64,000 nt of DNA from VRUE01 sp040879985 (GCA_040879985.1 JBBDJH010000007.1:62001-126000); one strand, 5' to 3'. Positions 47,710-56,561 are shown, counted from the stretch's first letter. The notes: a model not told the origin generated them from the sequence alone. Program-made: numbers and translations.

Positions 47710-49176
47710 ATGCATCGCCTTTTCGCACCGGTGGTCGCGCCTCTGATCGAGGCGCTCGAGCCGCACTCGATTCTCGAGACGGGCGCCGGTGCGGGACGGT
47801 TGACCAGGAAGGTCCTGGAGGCCCCGGGCGCCGGATCAGCCCCGGTACATGCCGTCGACCCCGCCCCCTCGCTCGACCCCGACCTCGCAGAGGAGCACGG
47901 TGAGCGGCTCGTCATTCATGCCCAGCGGGCGATCAGCGCGATCGGCCGAATCGGTGCGGTCGACCTGGCTCTGCTCGACGGCGACCCGAACTGGTACTCG
48001 GTCCACACCGAGCTGAGGATGCTGATCGAGGCAGCCGAGCGGGCGCGCCGCCCGGCGCCGGTCGTCGTCGTCCACAACCTGCATTGGCCGTTCGGACGTC
48101 GCGACGGATACCACGACCCCGCCGCGATCCCCGCAGCTCACCGCCACGAGCACTCGGCCCTCGGCCTCATCCCCGGCAGGCGCGATCCGTGCCCCGACGG
48201 CCTGAAGCTGACGCCCTACTGCGCGGTCAGTGACTTCGAGCCGCGCTCCGGAGTGCTGAGCGCGGTCGAGGACTTGATCGCGGAGAGCGACCTCGAATGG
48301 GCGATGACCGAGGTGCCGGGATTCCACGGCTGCGGGGTCCTCGTGGATGCTCGGCGACGCGCCGAACGGCCCGAGGTCAGCAGGGTCCTCGAGGGCCTGC
48401 GGGCGTCGCGATTCCTGCGCAGTCAGGTTCGCCGCGCCGAGGCGGCGCGCCTCGAGGTCGAGGTGGAGCTGGCCACGTCGCACCCGCCGGAACTCCCCCC
48501 TGAGCGGCCCCAACCTGCGCCACAGGCTCAGCCCGAGCGGACGTCCGAGCCGATTCGAGAGGCGCTCGAGTGGCGCCTGAAGCGCCTCGAGGAGGATCTG
48601 CTCTCACGCGATGAGCGGCTCGAGGTCCTCACCGGGGAACGGGACGATGAGCGCCGCGGCCTGATCGAAGTACGTGTCCGCCTCGAAGAGGCGACCACAC
48701 AGCTCAGCGCGGAACGGACGGAGGCCTCAGAGCTGAAGGAGCGCATCGCCCAGCTCCAGCAGAGCTCCGTCGCCCGCGAGCGAGAGCTGCACGACGTCAC
48801 CGAGCGGGAGAGGCTTGCCCAAGGGCGCCTTTCCCACCGCGAGGACGCCCTGCAGGCGTCCAACGCCGAGATCGAGAAGCTGCGCGCCGAGGTGGAGGGG
48901 CTGCGGGAGCAGGTGCGGGCAGGCGGCGAGCTGCTGGATGAGGTGGCGGCGCGCATCGACGAAGCGGCGGAGACGAGATCGGTGCGGTTCGGCCGCCGCC
49001 TGCGGAGGATCGCCCGAGCGCTCAGCCTCCGCCGCTCCCCGCCGCCCCCCGATCCGTACGAGCTCGCCATGTCCGCCGCGCAGCGCGGCCTTCCGGCGCT
49101 CTCCCGGCCACCGGCCGCGGACGATCCCGACGGCGAGGTGCGCGAGGGGCTTGAGGCGGATCTCAGACAACCCTGA
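47710..49176 (+). CDS. Methyltransferase-like domain plus long coiled coil, no glycosyltransferase
   Basis: 488 residues. About 1-220 is the same methyltransferase-like domain as in the 44227 and 49452 proteins: HSILETGAGAGRLTRKVL, VDLALLDGDPNWYSVHTEL, VVVVHNLHWPFGRRDGYHDPAAIP. About 235-425 is a heptad-rich coiled coil with many Glu/Arg/Leu (RLKRLEEDLLSRDERLEVL). A basic tail (RFGRRLRRIARALSLRR) follows. It lacks the GT2 and GT4 modules, so it could be a scaffold or a chain-length ruler that pairs with the larger paralogues through the coiled coil; that is inference. Confidence 0.8.
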   Translation: MHRLFAPVVAPLIEALEPHSILETGAGAGRLTRKVLEAPGAGSAPVHAVDPAPSLDPDLAEEHGERLVIHAQRAISAIGRIGAVDLALLDGDPNWYSVHTELRMLIEAAERARRPAPVVVVHNLHWPFGRRDGYHDPAAIPAAHRHEHSALGLIPGRRDPCPDGLKLTPYCAVSDFEPRSGVLSAVEDLIAESDLEWAMTEVPGFHGCGVLVDARRRAERPEVSRVLEGLRASRFLRSQVRRAEAARLEVEVELATSHPPELPPERPQPAPQAQPERTSEPIREALEWRLKRLEEDLLSRDERLEVLTGERDDERRGLIEVRVRLEEATTQLSAERTEASELKERIAQLQQSSVARERELHDVTERERLAQGRLSHREDALQASNAEIEKLRAEVEGLREQVRAGGELLDEVAARIDEAAETRSVRFGRRLRRIARALSLRRSPPPPDPYELAMSAAQRGLPALSRPPAADDPDGEVREGLEADLRQP

Positions 49177-49235
49177 TAGGGGTATCGTGCGGCTCGCACA
49201 GCATCTCTTCCCAACCAGTCGAAGACAGGGGCAGC

Positions 49236-49436
49236 GTGGCTTTTTCAAAGATCCGGCTCAGCGACGGTCGTGAGCTGACTATTGCCCTCGATGCCAAGAA
49301 GGTCATCGAGGCGCTCAACCAAGCGGCCGGGTCGAAAGAGGAAGGTTTCGCTCGCTTCAACACCCCCAGGGAGGCGCGCGTCTGGGTCAGCCCGCAACAT
49401 GTTGCGGCGGTTGAGGATCGCCCTGATCTCGACTAG
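49236..49436 (+). CDS. Small conserved-looking protein, unknown function
   Basis: 66 residues from GTG 49236, with ACAGGGGC upstream as a weak Shine-Dalgarno. It reads as a compact alpha/beta protein: IRLSDGRELTIALDAKKVI, then EALNQAAGSKEEGFARF and REARVWVSPQHVAAVED. Codon use is like its neighbours and the frame fills the gap between two co-directional paralogues, so it is probably real. A TATCGT box at 49183 could start a transcript with a 40-base leader. I do not recognise the family. Confidence 0.55.
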   Translation: MAFSKIRLSDGRELTIALDAKKVIEALNQAAGSKEEGFARFNTPREARVWVSPQHVAAVEDRPDLD

Positions 49437-49451
49437 CGCTCGATCGGTTTG

Positions 49452-52400
49452 ATGGCCAGTACCGGAACGCACGAGCGCCCCCCGGGCCCTTCGATGCTGG
49501 CCTTCTGGAGTGATCTGATCGAGCCGCTGATCGACTCGCTGCTTCCGGAGGCCATCCTCGAGATCGGCGCCGATCTAGGCACGACCACCCGCGTCCTGCT
49601 CGAGCATGGGCGTTCCCGTGGGATCGTCGTCCACTCGATAGATCCCGAGCCGAAGTTCGACGTCGACGAGCTGGAACGGGAATACCCCGAGGAGCTCGTC
49701 TTCCACCGAGGGCTCAGCCTTGAGGTGCTGCCCACCCTCGAGCCCTTCGACCTGGCACTGATCGACGGCGACCACAACTGGTACACGGTCCTCAATGAGC
49801 TGCTCCTGCTGGAGCGTCGCGCCGGCGAGGAGGGGGAGGAACCCCCGGTCGTCGTCCTCCACGACATCGGCTGGCCCTACGGGCGGCGCGACCTCTACTA
49901 CGACCCTGAGGCCATCCCAGCCGACAAGCGCTGGCCATTTGAGCGTAAGGCCATCCACCCTGACCATGACGAGCTAGTCGACGAGGGGATCAACGCCCAC
50001 CTCGCCAACGCCCGCAAGCCGGCGCCGGAGCACAGCGGCGTGGTCGGCGCGATCGAGGACTTCATCGAGCAGAGCGACACCGAGTGGAAGCTGTTCGAGG
50101 TCGCCGGCGAGCACGGCCTTGGCGTCCTCGCCCCTGCCGAGATGCTGGAGGGACGCGGAAAGACCGCCGACCTGCTCGCCTCGACCGCCGACAGCGAGTT
50201 TCTCCGCAAGCGGATCGACGCGCTCGAGCGGGCGAGAATCGACACCGAGATCAGGCGAGTGAAGGCGAGCCAGGCCGGCCGGAGGGTCGCCGAGCTCGAG
50301 CAGCGCCTGAAAGCCGCAGAAGAGGAGCGCGCGGGGGACGGCGATGCGGGCCGGGACGGCGCGTTGAGCGATGAGCTGGAGGACACCGAGCGTCGTCTCG
50401 CCCGGCTCAAGCGCCAGCGCGACGCCGCCGAGGAGCGGGAGGACGAGCTCGAGGAGGAGCTGGCCGTCGAACGGCGCAAGGCGCGGCGGATGCGCGAGGA
50501 GGTTGAGGTCGCCGAGGAGCGGCACGAGCGCGAGGCTATGCGCCTCGTCGAGCTGGAGGCCAAGGCCAAGGAGGGCCGCTCGGAGGTTGAGAGCGCGACC
50601 GCCGCGCGGGAAGCCGCCGAAGGGCGAATCGACGCCATGCGAGCCGAGCTGGAGGAGGCGATCGTCGCCAGATCGCGGTTGGTCGCGGACTTCGAGGAGG
50701 GTCGCGAAAGCCTGGAGAGGACGATCGACGACCTCCGCGGCCAGGCCGACACCGGTCGTCACGCCGCCGCCGAGCTGTGCGAGATGCTCGAGGATCGCGA
50801 GCTCGAGGTGCAGAGGCTCAACACCCAGATGGTCAAGCTGCAGACCGCTGTCGGCAGGGCGCGGGCCGACGCCGAGATCGCCCAAGCGGAGAGCTCCGCG
50901 CTCGAGCGCCGCCTCCAGGACCTCGCAGCGCGGCACGAGAGCCTGATCGGGGAACTCGGCGCGGCGCCGACCGCGGAGCCGTCGCCGGTGAGGCCGAGCG
51001 TCCCGCAAGAGCCGGGCGCCCCGGAGGACCCGTCCCCACCACCGCCCGAGCTGGCGCCGAGGAGGCCTTCGGAGTCCGAGCGCGATGCCTTGACCAGCTT
51101 CACCGCCGAGTATCAGCCGCTGTCGACCAAGGGGGCTGACCCGCTGGCGCAGCCTTCGCCGCAGGACCGCCGCGGTTATCTCCGCGCCGCCGCTGCCCAG
51201 ACCGCCCAGGGCCCGAGCGTCGATGTCGTCGTCGCCGTCCACGATGCGCTCGAGGACGTGCGCCGCTGCCTCTGGTCCCTGGTCCACAAGGCGAGCTATC
51301 CATTCCGGCTGATCGTCGTCAACGACGGCAGCGACGCGGAGACCAGCGCCTACCTGGCCGCGACGGCAGCCGCGAACCCGGAGATGACGCTGATCGAGAA
51401 CGACGATTCCCCCCACGGGTACACGATCGCCGCCAACCTCGGCATGCGTGAGTCCACCGGCGATTATGCAGTCCTCCTCAACAGCGACACGATCGTCACC
51501 CACGGCTGGCTGGAGCGGATCATCGCCTGCGGTGAGTCCGACGAGCGGATCGGGATCCTCGGGCCGCTCTCCAACGCGGCCAGTCACCAGTCTGTGCCCG
51601 AGCTGCGCGAAGCAGGCGCCTGGGCGACCAATCCACTTCCGGTCTTCGCCAATGAGGACGGGGTGGGCAGGCTGCTCGAGCGGGTCTCAGAGCGGGCCCG
51701 CCCCCGCCTCCCCTTCATCAACGGCTTCTGCTACGTCGTCAAACGGCCTGTCTTCGACAGGATCGGCTACTTCGACGAGGAGAACTTCGCCAGCGGCTAT
51801 TGCGAGGAGAACGACTTCAGCTACAGGGCCCGACAGGCGGGCTTCGAGCTGGCGGTCGTCGACGATTGCTATGTCTTCCACGCGAAGTCGAAGTCGTACT
51901 CGCCCGCGGTGCGCAAGCCGATCGCGAAGCGCAACTACGAGATCTTCCAGCGCAAGCACGGCGCCGAGAAGATCGATGCCCTGGTCGAGGAGCTGGAGAG
52001 GGACGAGTCGCTGAAGCCGCTCCGCTACGAGCTGTCCGACGCTCTGTCGAGCTCCCCCTCGCTGATCGGCGCTCTCGATGCGGCCCACCGCGATCCGCTC
52101 GACGTTGCCTTCATCCTTCCGGGTCTCGGCGCCGGGGGCTCAGGGGGCTCGCACTCCGTCTATCAGGAGGTGAAGGGACTTCGGGAGTTGGGACTGCACG
52201 CGCGGATCATGCTGCCCGAGCGGGCCTGGAAGCGGGCCGTCGCCGCCTACGACGACGCGGACGACGTATTCGAGACGTTCGCCGACCCCGATGAGCTGGC
52301 CGGGAAGACGGAGAGCGCCGATGTGGTCTCGGCCACCCACTTCAAGTCCGTCGCGATGCTCGCCGACCTGCGCTCGCGCCGCGACGACTTCCTACCGGCG

Positions 52401-53189
52401 TACTACGTCCAGGACTACGAGCCCTTCTTCACCTCCAACGACTCCGCCGACATCAAGGAGGCCGTCGACTCCTACACCGCCGTTCCCGACTGCCTGCTCT
52501 TCGCCAAGACGCACTGGCTCTGCAACATCGTCGGCGAACGGCATCGCCTGCACGTCGCCAAGGTCGAGCCGAGCATCGACGAGCAGCTCTTCAAGCTCGG
52601 TGACCTGCGAGTCGACGACGGCCCGCTCCGGGTCGTCGCGATGGTTCGCCCGAGGACCCCGCGGCGCCAGCCGACGGCGACCGTGGCGGTGCTCGAGGCC
52701 GTGCAACGGCGTTTCGGGGAGGAGGTCGAGCTGGTCACCTTCGGCTGCGGCGACGACGACATGTTGAAGCTGACGAGCTCGGTTCCCCTGCTCTCCAACC
52801 ACCAGGGGATCCTCAGCCGGCCGGAGGTGGCGACGCTGCTCAACCGCGCCGACGTCTTCCTCGACATGTCCCTCTACCAGGCGTTCGGCCGCACCGCGCT
52901 GGAGGCGATGGCGTGCGGCTGCACGGCGATCGTGCCGCGCCTCGGCGGCGTCTGGGAGTTCGTCGAGGATGGCGTCAACGCGGTCGCCGTGGAAACGCTC
53001 GAGCCCGACGAGGCGATCGACGGGATCGCCGAACTGATCGGGAATCGCCCACGTGTCCGCGCTCTCCAGGCGGCAGGCAGGCTGACCGCAGAGCGCTACT
53101 CGATCTGCCGGGCGGCGCTCTCCGAGTACCTGCTCTTTTCCCAGGAGCATGCACGGCGCTTCGGCCGCGATCGCGCCGTGCGGCGCTGA
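49452..53189 (+). CDS. Methyltransferase-like / coiled-coil / GT2 / GT4 fusion protein
   Basis: 1245 residues, the fullest member of the local family. About 14-250 is the methyltransferase-like domain (AILEIGADLGTTTRVLL, DLALIDGDHNWYTVLNEL, WPYGRRDLYYDPEAIP). About 256-505 is a long coiled coil. About 588-830 is GT2 with intact motifs (VVVAVHDALEDVRRCLWSLV, VVNDGSDAE, LLNSDTIVTHGWLERI, YCEENDFSYRARQAGF). About 885-1235 is GT4 (FILPGLGAGGSGGSHSVYQE, YYVQDYEPFF, LFAKTHWLCNIVGERH, FGRTALEAMACGCTAIVPRL). ATG 49452 is preferred over the TTG at 49449. It is predicted to be a cytoplasmic bifunctional sugar transferase with a scaffold region. Confidence 0.87.
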   Translation: MASTGTHERPPGPSMLAFWSDLIEPLIDSLLPEAILEIGADLGTTTRVLLEHGRSRGIVVHSIDPEPKFDVDELEREYPEELVFHRGLSLEVLPTLEPFDLALIDGDHNWYTVLNELLLLERRAGEEGEEPPVVVLHDIGWPYGRRDLYYDPEAIPADKRWPFERKAIHPDHDELVDEGINAHLANARKPAPEHSGVVGAIEDFIEQSDTEWKLFEVAGEHGLGVLAPAEMLEGRGKTADLLASTADSEFLRKRIDALERARIDTEIRRVKASQAGRRVAELEQRLKAAEEERAGDGDAGRDGALSDELEDTERRLARLKRQRDAAEEREDELEEELAVERRKARRMREEVEVAEERHEREAMRLVELEAKAKEGRSEVESATAAREAAEGRIDAMRAELEEAIVARSRLVADFEEGRESLERTIDDLRGQADTGRHAAAELCEMLEDRELEVQRLNTQMVKLQTAVGRARADAEIAQAESSALERRLQDLAARHESLIGELGAAPTAEPSPVRPSVPQEPGAPEDPSPPPPELAPRRPSESERDALTSFTAEYQPLSTKGADPLAQPSPQDRRGYLRAAAAQTAQGPSVDVVVAVHDALEDVRRCLWSLVHKASYPFRLIVVNDGSDAETSAYLAATAAANPEMTLIENDDSPHGYTIAANLGMRESTGDYAVLLNSDTIVTHGWLERIIACGESDERIGILGPLSNAASHQSVPELREAGAWATNPLPVFANEDGVGRLLERVSERARPRLPFINGFCYVVKRPVFDRIGYFDEENFASGYCEENDFSYRARQAGFELAVVDDCYVFHAKSKSYSPAVRKPIAKRNYEIFQRKHGAEKIDALVEELERDESLKPLRYELSDALSSSPSLIGALDAAHRDPLDVAFILPGLGAGGSGGSHSVYQEVKGLRELGLHARIMLPERAWKRAVAAYDDADDVFETFADPDELAGKTESADVVSATHFKSVAMLADLRSRRDDFLPAYYVQDYEPFFTSNDSADIKEAVDSYTAVPDCLLFAKTHWLCNIVGERHRLHVAKVEPSIDEQLFKLGDLRVDDGPLRVVAMVRPRTPRRQPTATVAVLEAVQRRFGEEVELVTFGCGDDDMLKLTSSVPLLSNHQGILSRPEVATLLNRADVFLDMSLYQAFGRTALEAMACGCTAIVPRLGGVWEFVEDGVNAVAVETLEPDEAIDGIAELIGNRPRVRALQAAGRLTAERYSICRAALSEYLLFSQEHARRFGRDRAVRR

Positions 53190-53198
53190 GCGCCTCCC

Positions 53199-53204
53199 TA
53201 GAGT
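53199..53204 (+). promoter_or_regulatory. TANNNT -10 box (TAGAGT)
   Basis: TAGAGT lies 7 bases before the GTG at 53212 and supports that start over the in-frame ATG at 53224. Confidence 0.4.
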
Positions 53205-53211
53205 CCCGCGC

Positions 53212-54498
53212 GTGAGCAGAGCGATGGAAGGAAGATTGGAAGCGGTCGTCGACGGCCGCGCGATCGGTTGGGCTTGGGACCCCGAGCAGCCCGACGAGGC
53301 GGTCGAGGTCGAGATCCTGGTCGACGGCGAGCCTGTGGCGATGGGGATCGCCGACGTCGAGCGCAGCGTCCTGGCTGAGGCCGGAATCGGCACGGGGCAC
53401 TACGGGTTCGACCTCCAGCTTCCCGAGCAGCTCAGCGCCCACGAGTCCCACTCGATTCGAGTGACCGCCGGGCCGGACCGGGTTGCCGTGCTCCCATTCG
53501 AGGGCTTCGAGACGATCTCCAGATTCCCGGACGGGCCCTGGGAGGGGACCACGTTCGTCGTCGCTGGCGGACCGCAGGCCCGAGTCCCTTTCGTGCCCGA
53601 GGACGAGCCGACCCCCGATCCCGGCGAAGCGGCGCTGGTTGGCCAGGGGGGGTGGCTCTTCCTCGCCGACCGGGCGAACCTTGCCCCGGCCCAGTTGGGC
53701 GGCGCGCCGCTGCTCTCGGACGCCGACGTGGAGGCCCGGGCCGAGGAGATGGTCGAGCGTCATCGGCGGATGCGCCAGCTGCGGATCCCGTACATGTTCG
53801 CCGTCGCCCCCATGAAGGAGCGGCTCTGCGGGAAGCTCCTCCCCGAGGGTGCCTCGCTGCACCCCGGGCGTCCCGTCCCCCAGCTCAACGCGGTGCTGAT
53901 GCAGCGCAACGGCGGCGACATCGTCGACCTCCATCCCATTCTTCGTCAGGGCGGCAGCGGTCGCGAGGTCTTCCCGCGCACCGGCAGCGAGTGGAACGAC
54001 CGAGGCGCATTCTTTGCCTATCGTGCTCTGATGAAGGAGGCCGGCAAGAGGGCTGTCGAGCTTGGCGAGCCGTTGCTCGAGGAGGAGGCGCACTTCTCAA
54101 CCCGGCCGGGCTTTCGCGGTGACCTGGCCGACAAGACGAAGGTGGCGCTCGCCGAGGGCAGCTTCACGCCGGTCGAGGCCGAGGGGGACTGGGAGGAGGA
54201 GGCCGAGGTCGTCGACGTCTCGAATCTGAAGGCGCTGCGGATGCCGGCGCCGTCCCATCTCGAGGTGACTCGTGGGCGGGCCCCGCATCTATACGAGGTG
54301 CCGGGGAGGCTGGATCTGCCCCGTGCCGTGCTGGTTGGCCCTGCCTGCTGCCTGCAGTTGATCCCCTGGCTCGCCGAGCACTTCAGCCGCTTCGTCTTTC
54401 TCTGGACCCATGAGCTCCCGCTCGAGACGCTTGAGCTCGAGATGCCCCATGTAGTCATTCACGTCGTGCCGGAGCGGCTCCTGATTCATGGGCAGTGA
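53212..54498 (+). CDS. AlgJ/AlgX-like SGNH O-acetyltransferase candidate with N-terminal beta-sandwich
   Basis: 428 residues from GTG 53212. About 5-95 is a beta-rich domain (VVDGRAIGWAWDPEQPDEAV, ILVDGEPVAMG, GTGHYGFDLQLP), a module type seen attached to glycan-modifying proteins. From about 140 there is an AlgJ/AlgX-like fold: GQGGWLFLADRAN, MFAVAPMKERLCGKLLP, DIVDLHPIL and GSEWNDRGAFFAY. The last stands where AlgX-type enzymes have a DxHW-like motif, so the catalytic residues differ. No signal peptide is seen, unlike periplasmic AlgX. O-acetylation of the glycan is the best guess. Confidence 0.65.
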   Translation: MSRAMEGRLEAVVDGRAIGWAWDPEQPDEAVEVEILVDGEPVAMGIADVERSVLAEAGIGTGHYGFDLQLPEQLSAHESHSIRVTAGPDRVAVLPFEGFETISRFPDGPWEGTTFVVAGGPQARVPFVPEDEPTPDPGEAALVGQGGWLFLADRANLAPAQLGGAPLLSDADVEARAEEMVERHRRMRQLRIPYMFAVAPMKERLCGKLLPEGASLHPGRPVPQLNAVLMQRNGGDIVDLHPILRQGGSGREVFPRTGSEWNDRGAFFAYRALMKEAGKRAVELGEPLLEEEAHFSTRPGFRGDLADKTKVALAEGSFTPVEAEGDWEEEAEVVDVSNLKALRMPAPSHLEVTRGRAPHLYEVPGRLDLPRAVLVGPACCLQLIPWLAEHFSRFVFLWTHELPLETLELEMPHVVIHVVPERLLIHGQ

Positions 54499-54505
54499 CC
54501 CGGTG

Positions 54506-54525
54506 GACGGGCGACCCGTCTTTCT
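54506..54525 (+). terminator. Intrinsic terminator after the AlgX-like gene
   Basis: GACGGG-CGA-CCCGTC hairpin (54506-54520) followed by TTTCT, eight bases after the stop codon. It closes the rightward run from 46909. The rest of the gap up to 54623 shows nothing else. Confidence 0.6.
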
Positions 54526-54623
54526 ACGCTGCGGCGGGGCATCGTCCTTCACATGCAGCGGCGGTCGAGGCGCTTGGCGACAAAGCGTCGGCGCGTCGGC
54601 TTGGGTTCGGCTGTGGTGCTGAT

Positions 54624-55274
54624 TCAGGTTCCGGATCCGGCCGGGGTTCCCTGCTTTCGGTGCACAGCCAGCCTGTGCGAGCGTAGGGGGGCGAGACGTA
54701 AGAGGACGGGGTGCAGCGCTCCGGTCAGTCGCCCCAGCCGGCGGCCGAGCGGGGGCAGCAGGGTGAGCGAGTGGGTCTCGGTCGGCGTCACCCCGGCGGC
54801 GCGCAGATCGGCGCGGCGGAGGAGGCGGACGTCGCGGTTGAGCGGGTTCGGCAGGCGCGGCTCGTAGATCGCGAGCAGGCCGCCCGGACCGAGGACACGC
54901 TGGCCCTCGGCCAGCGCTGCGCGGACGGTTGGCGCCGCTCCCATCGAGGAGAGCGAGACGACGAAGAAGACGGCGGCGAAGGCGCTGTCTGCGAAGGGCA
55001 ATGCCGTGGCGTCGGCCGCGATGATCTCGGCGCCGGGGACGCGGCCCCGGGCCGCCTCGCGTCGGGCGGAATCGGGCTCGACCCCGTGCAGGCGGCGCGG
55101 CTCGATCCCCGCGCCGGCCAGAGCCTCCAGCAGCCAGCCGCTGCCGCAGCCGCAGTCGAGCAGCGCTCCCGGCCCGCGGATCGGCTCCTCCGCGGCGTCG
55201 AGCAGCGCCGCGGTCAACTCCGCCCGCGCGGCGCGGTTGCCGGGGTTGGCCAGCGACCATGCCTCGACCCCCAT
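54624..55274 (-). CDS. Class I SAM-dependent methyltransferase (Methyltransf_11-like)
   Basis: 216 residues from ATG 55274. Motif I is ALLDCGCGSGWLLEAL (about residues 39-54), motif II LHGVEPDSARREAA, then IIAADATALPFADSAFAAVF and VLGPGGLLAIYEPRLPNP. A longer in-frame extension runs antisense through the aminotransferase gene and is rejected. It lies 11 bases after the aminotransferase stop in a two-gene leftward operon, so it may methylate an amino sugar made with that enzyme. Confidence 0.87.
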   Translation of the reverse strand: MGVEAWSLANPGNRAARAELTAALLDAAEEPIRGPGALLDCGCGSGWLLEALAGAGIEPRRLHGVEPDSARREAARGRVPGAEIIAADATALPFADSAFAAVFFVVSLSSMGAAPTVRAALAEGQRVLGPGGLLAIYEPRLPNPLNRDVRLLRRADLRAAGVTPTETHSLTLLPPLGRRLGRLTGALHPVLLRLAPLRSHRLAVHRKQGTPAGSGT

Positions 55275-55285
55275 CGGCTCGCTGC

Positions 55286-56440
55286 CTATGCGGCGACCGC
55301 GGCCCGCTGGCGGCCGTCGAGGGCCTCGACGGCCGCCTCGACCACGAGCTCCTGCTGCCACTCCTCCATCTGGGGGAAGAGCGGCAGGGTGACGCAGCGG
55401 CGGGCGTAGTCCTCGCTGATCGGGAGCCGCAGATCGGGCCGGGCGTGGACGCCGTCGAGGTGGAGCAGCGGGTAGTGGACCGTGCTCTGCACGCCGCGCT
55501 CGGCGAGGGCGCGGCGGAACGCGTCGCGGTCGACCGAGGGGTCCAGCACGGCGGTGAAGATGCAGTGGCTGGACGGCTCGCCGGCGGGGAAGGGGGCGGT
55601 CGGCTCGATCAACTCCTGCGCCGCGAGGGCCTCGCGGAAGGCGGCGTCGATCGCGGCTCGCCGCCGATTGTCCTCGTCGAGACGCCCGAGGCAGCTGCGC
55701 AGAAGGGCGGCGCGCGGGTCGTCGAAGCGGTAGTTGAAGCCGAGCGTCCCGAGCTCGTACTCGGGCGCCGATTGGTGGTGCCGGCTCCACGCTTGCGAGC
55801 CGAGCCCATGCCAGCTCTGCCGGGCGATCCTGTCGGCCAGGTCGGCGTCGTCGCTGACCAGCATGCCGCCCTCGCCGATCCCCAGGTTCTTGCTGGCGGA
55901 GAAGCTGAATGCCCCCGCCAGGCCGAAGGTGCCGGCGTGGCGACCGCCGACCCGCGATCCGGCCGCGTGGGCGACGTCCTCGATCAGCGCCAGCCCTCGC
56001 TCGCGGGCCAGCGAGGCGATCTCCGCCGTCTCGCCCAGATGGCCGCCGTAGGCCATCGTGACGATGCCCTTGGTGCGCTCGTCGATCGCCGCCTCGACCG
56101 CGGCGGCGGAGAGCCAGGGTTCGGTCGGTCCGGCGATCTCGGCAAAGTGGGGCGTCGCGCCGACGTGGGTCACCGCGCCGACCGTCGAGGTGAAGGTCAG
56201 CGAGGGGACGATCACGCGGTCGCCGGGGCCGAAGCCGGCGGCAAGGCAGCCGAGGTGGAGCGCCGCACTGCAGCTGCTGACCGGGACCGCGTGGCGGGCG
56301 CCGGTGTACTCGCAGAAGGCCTCTTCGAGCGCTGCGGTGCGAGGGCCGGTGGTCAGCCAGCCGGACCGGTAAGTGTCGAGCAGAGCCTCCAGCTCCTCTT
56401 CCCGGAATGTCGGGCGGCACAGGGGAACCCGCCAGTTCAA
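55286..56440 (-). CDS. DegT/DnrJ/EryC1/StrS-family sugar aminotransferase
   Basis: PLP enzyme that aminates a nucleotide-linked keto-sugar. It has 384 residues: FREEELEALLDTYRSGWLTT, PVSSCSAALHLG, LIEDVAHAAGS (Asp-x3-His region) and FSFSASKNLGIGEGGM, whose Lys forms the PLP Schiff base (about residue 185). The TTG at 56440 is chosen because GGGAAGG sits six bases upstream and the conserved fold starts seven residues later. It is divergent from the phosphoglycosyltransferase gene. Confidence 0.9.
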   Translation of the reverse strand: MNWRVPLCRPTFREEELEALLDTYRSGWLTTGPRTAALEEAFCEYTGARHAVPVSSCSAALHLGCLAAGFGPGDRVIVPSLTFTSTVGAVTHVGATPHFAEIAGPTEPWLSAAAVEAAIDERTKGIVTMAYGGHLGETAEIASLARERGLALIEDVAHAAGSRVGGRHAGTFGLAGAFSFSASKNLGIGEGGMLVSDDADLADRIARQSWHGLGSQAWSRHHQSAPEYELGTLGFNYRFDDPRAALLRSCLGRLDEDNRRRAAIDAAFREALAAQELIEPTAPFPAGEPSSHCIFTAVLDPSVDRDAFRRALAERGVQSTVHYPLLHLDGVHARPDLRLPISEDYARRCVTLPLFPQMEEWQQELVVEAAVEALDGRQRAAVAA

Positions 56441-56529
56441 TGTGTACCTTCCCGTCTTGTGTTCTCTGCCGTTGTGGAGTGCAGAGTTCAGCCTATTACG
56501 CCACGTCGTCGTAGCGGGCCGGCTCTCCG

Positions 56530-56553
56530 TTAGGCAATCCCCGATTTTAGGCA
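56530..56553. repeat. Direct repeat TTAGGCA with 17-bp period upstream of the phosphoglycosyltransferase gene
   Basis: TTAGGCA at 56530-56536 and 56547-56553, in the 121-base divergent gap and ending nine bases before ATG 56562. This could be a regulator site or chance. The rest of the gap shows no other element. Confidence 0.35.
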
Positions 56554-56561
56554 TCTTCGTC

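Noticed and set aside
54624..56420. 598-codon minus-strand frame suggesting a large methyltransferase fusion
   Set aside because: Only the last 217 codons carry methyltransferase motifs; the first part overlaps the aminotransferase gene in another frame on the same strand and is arginine-rich noise. The short start at 55274 is used.
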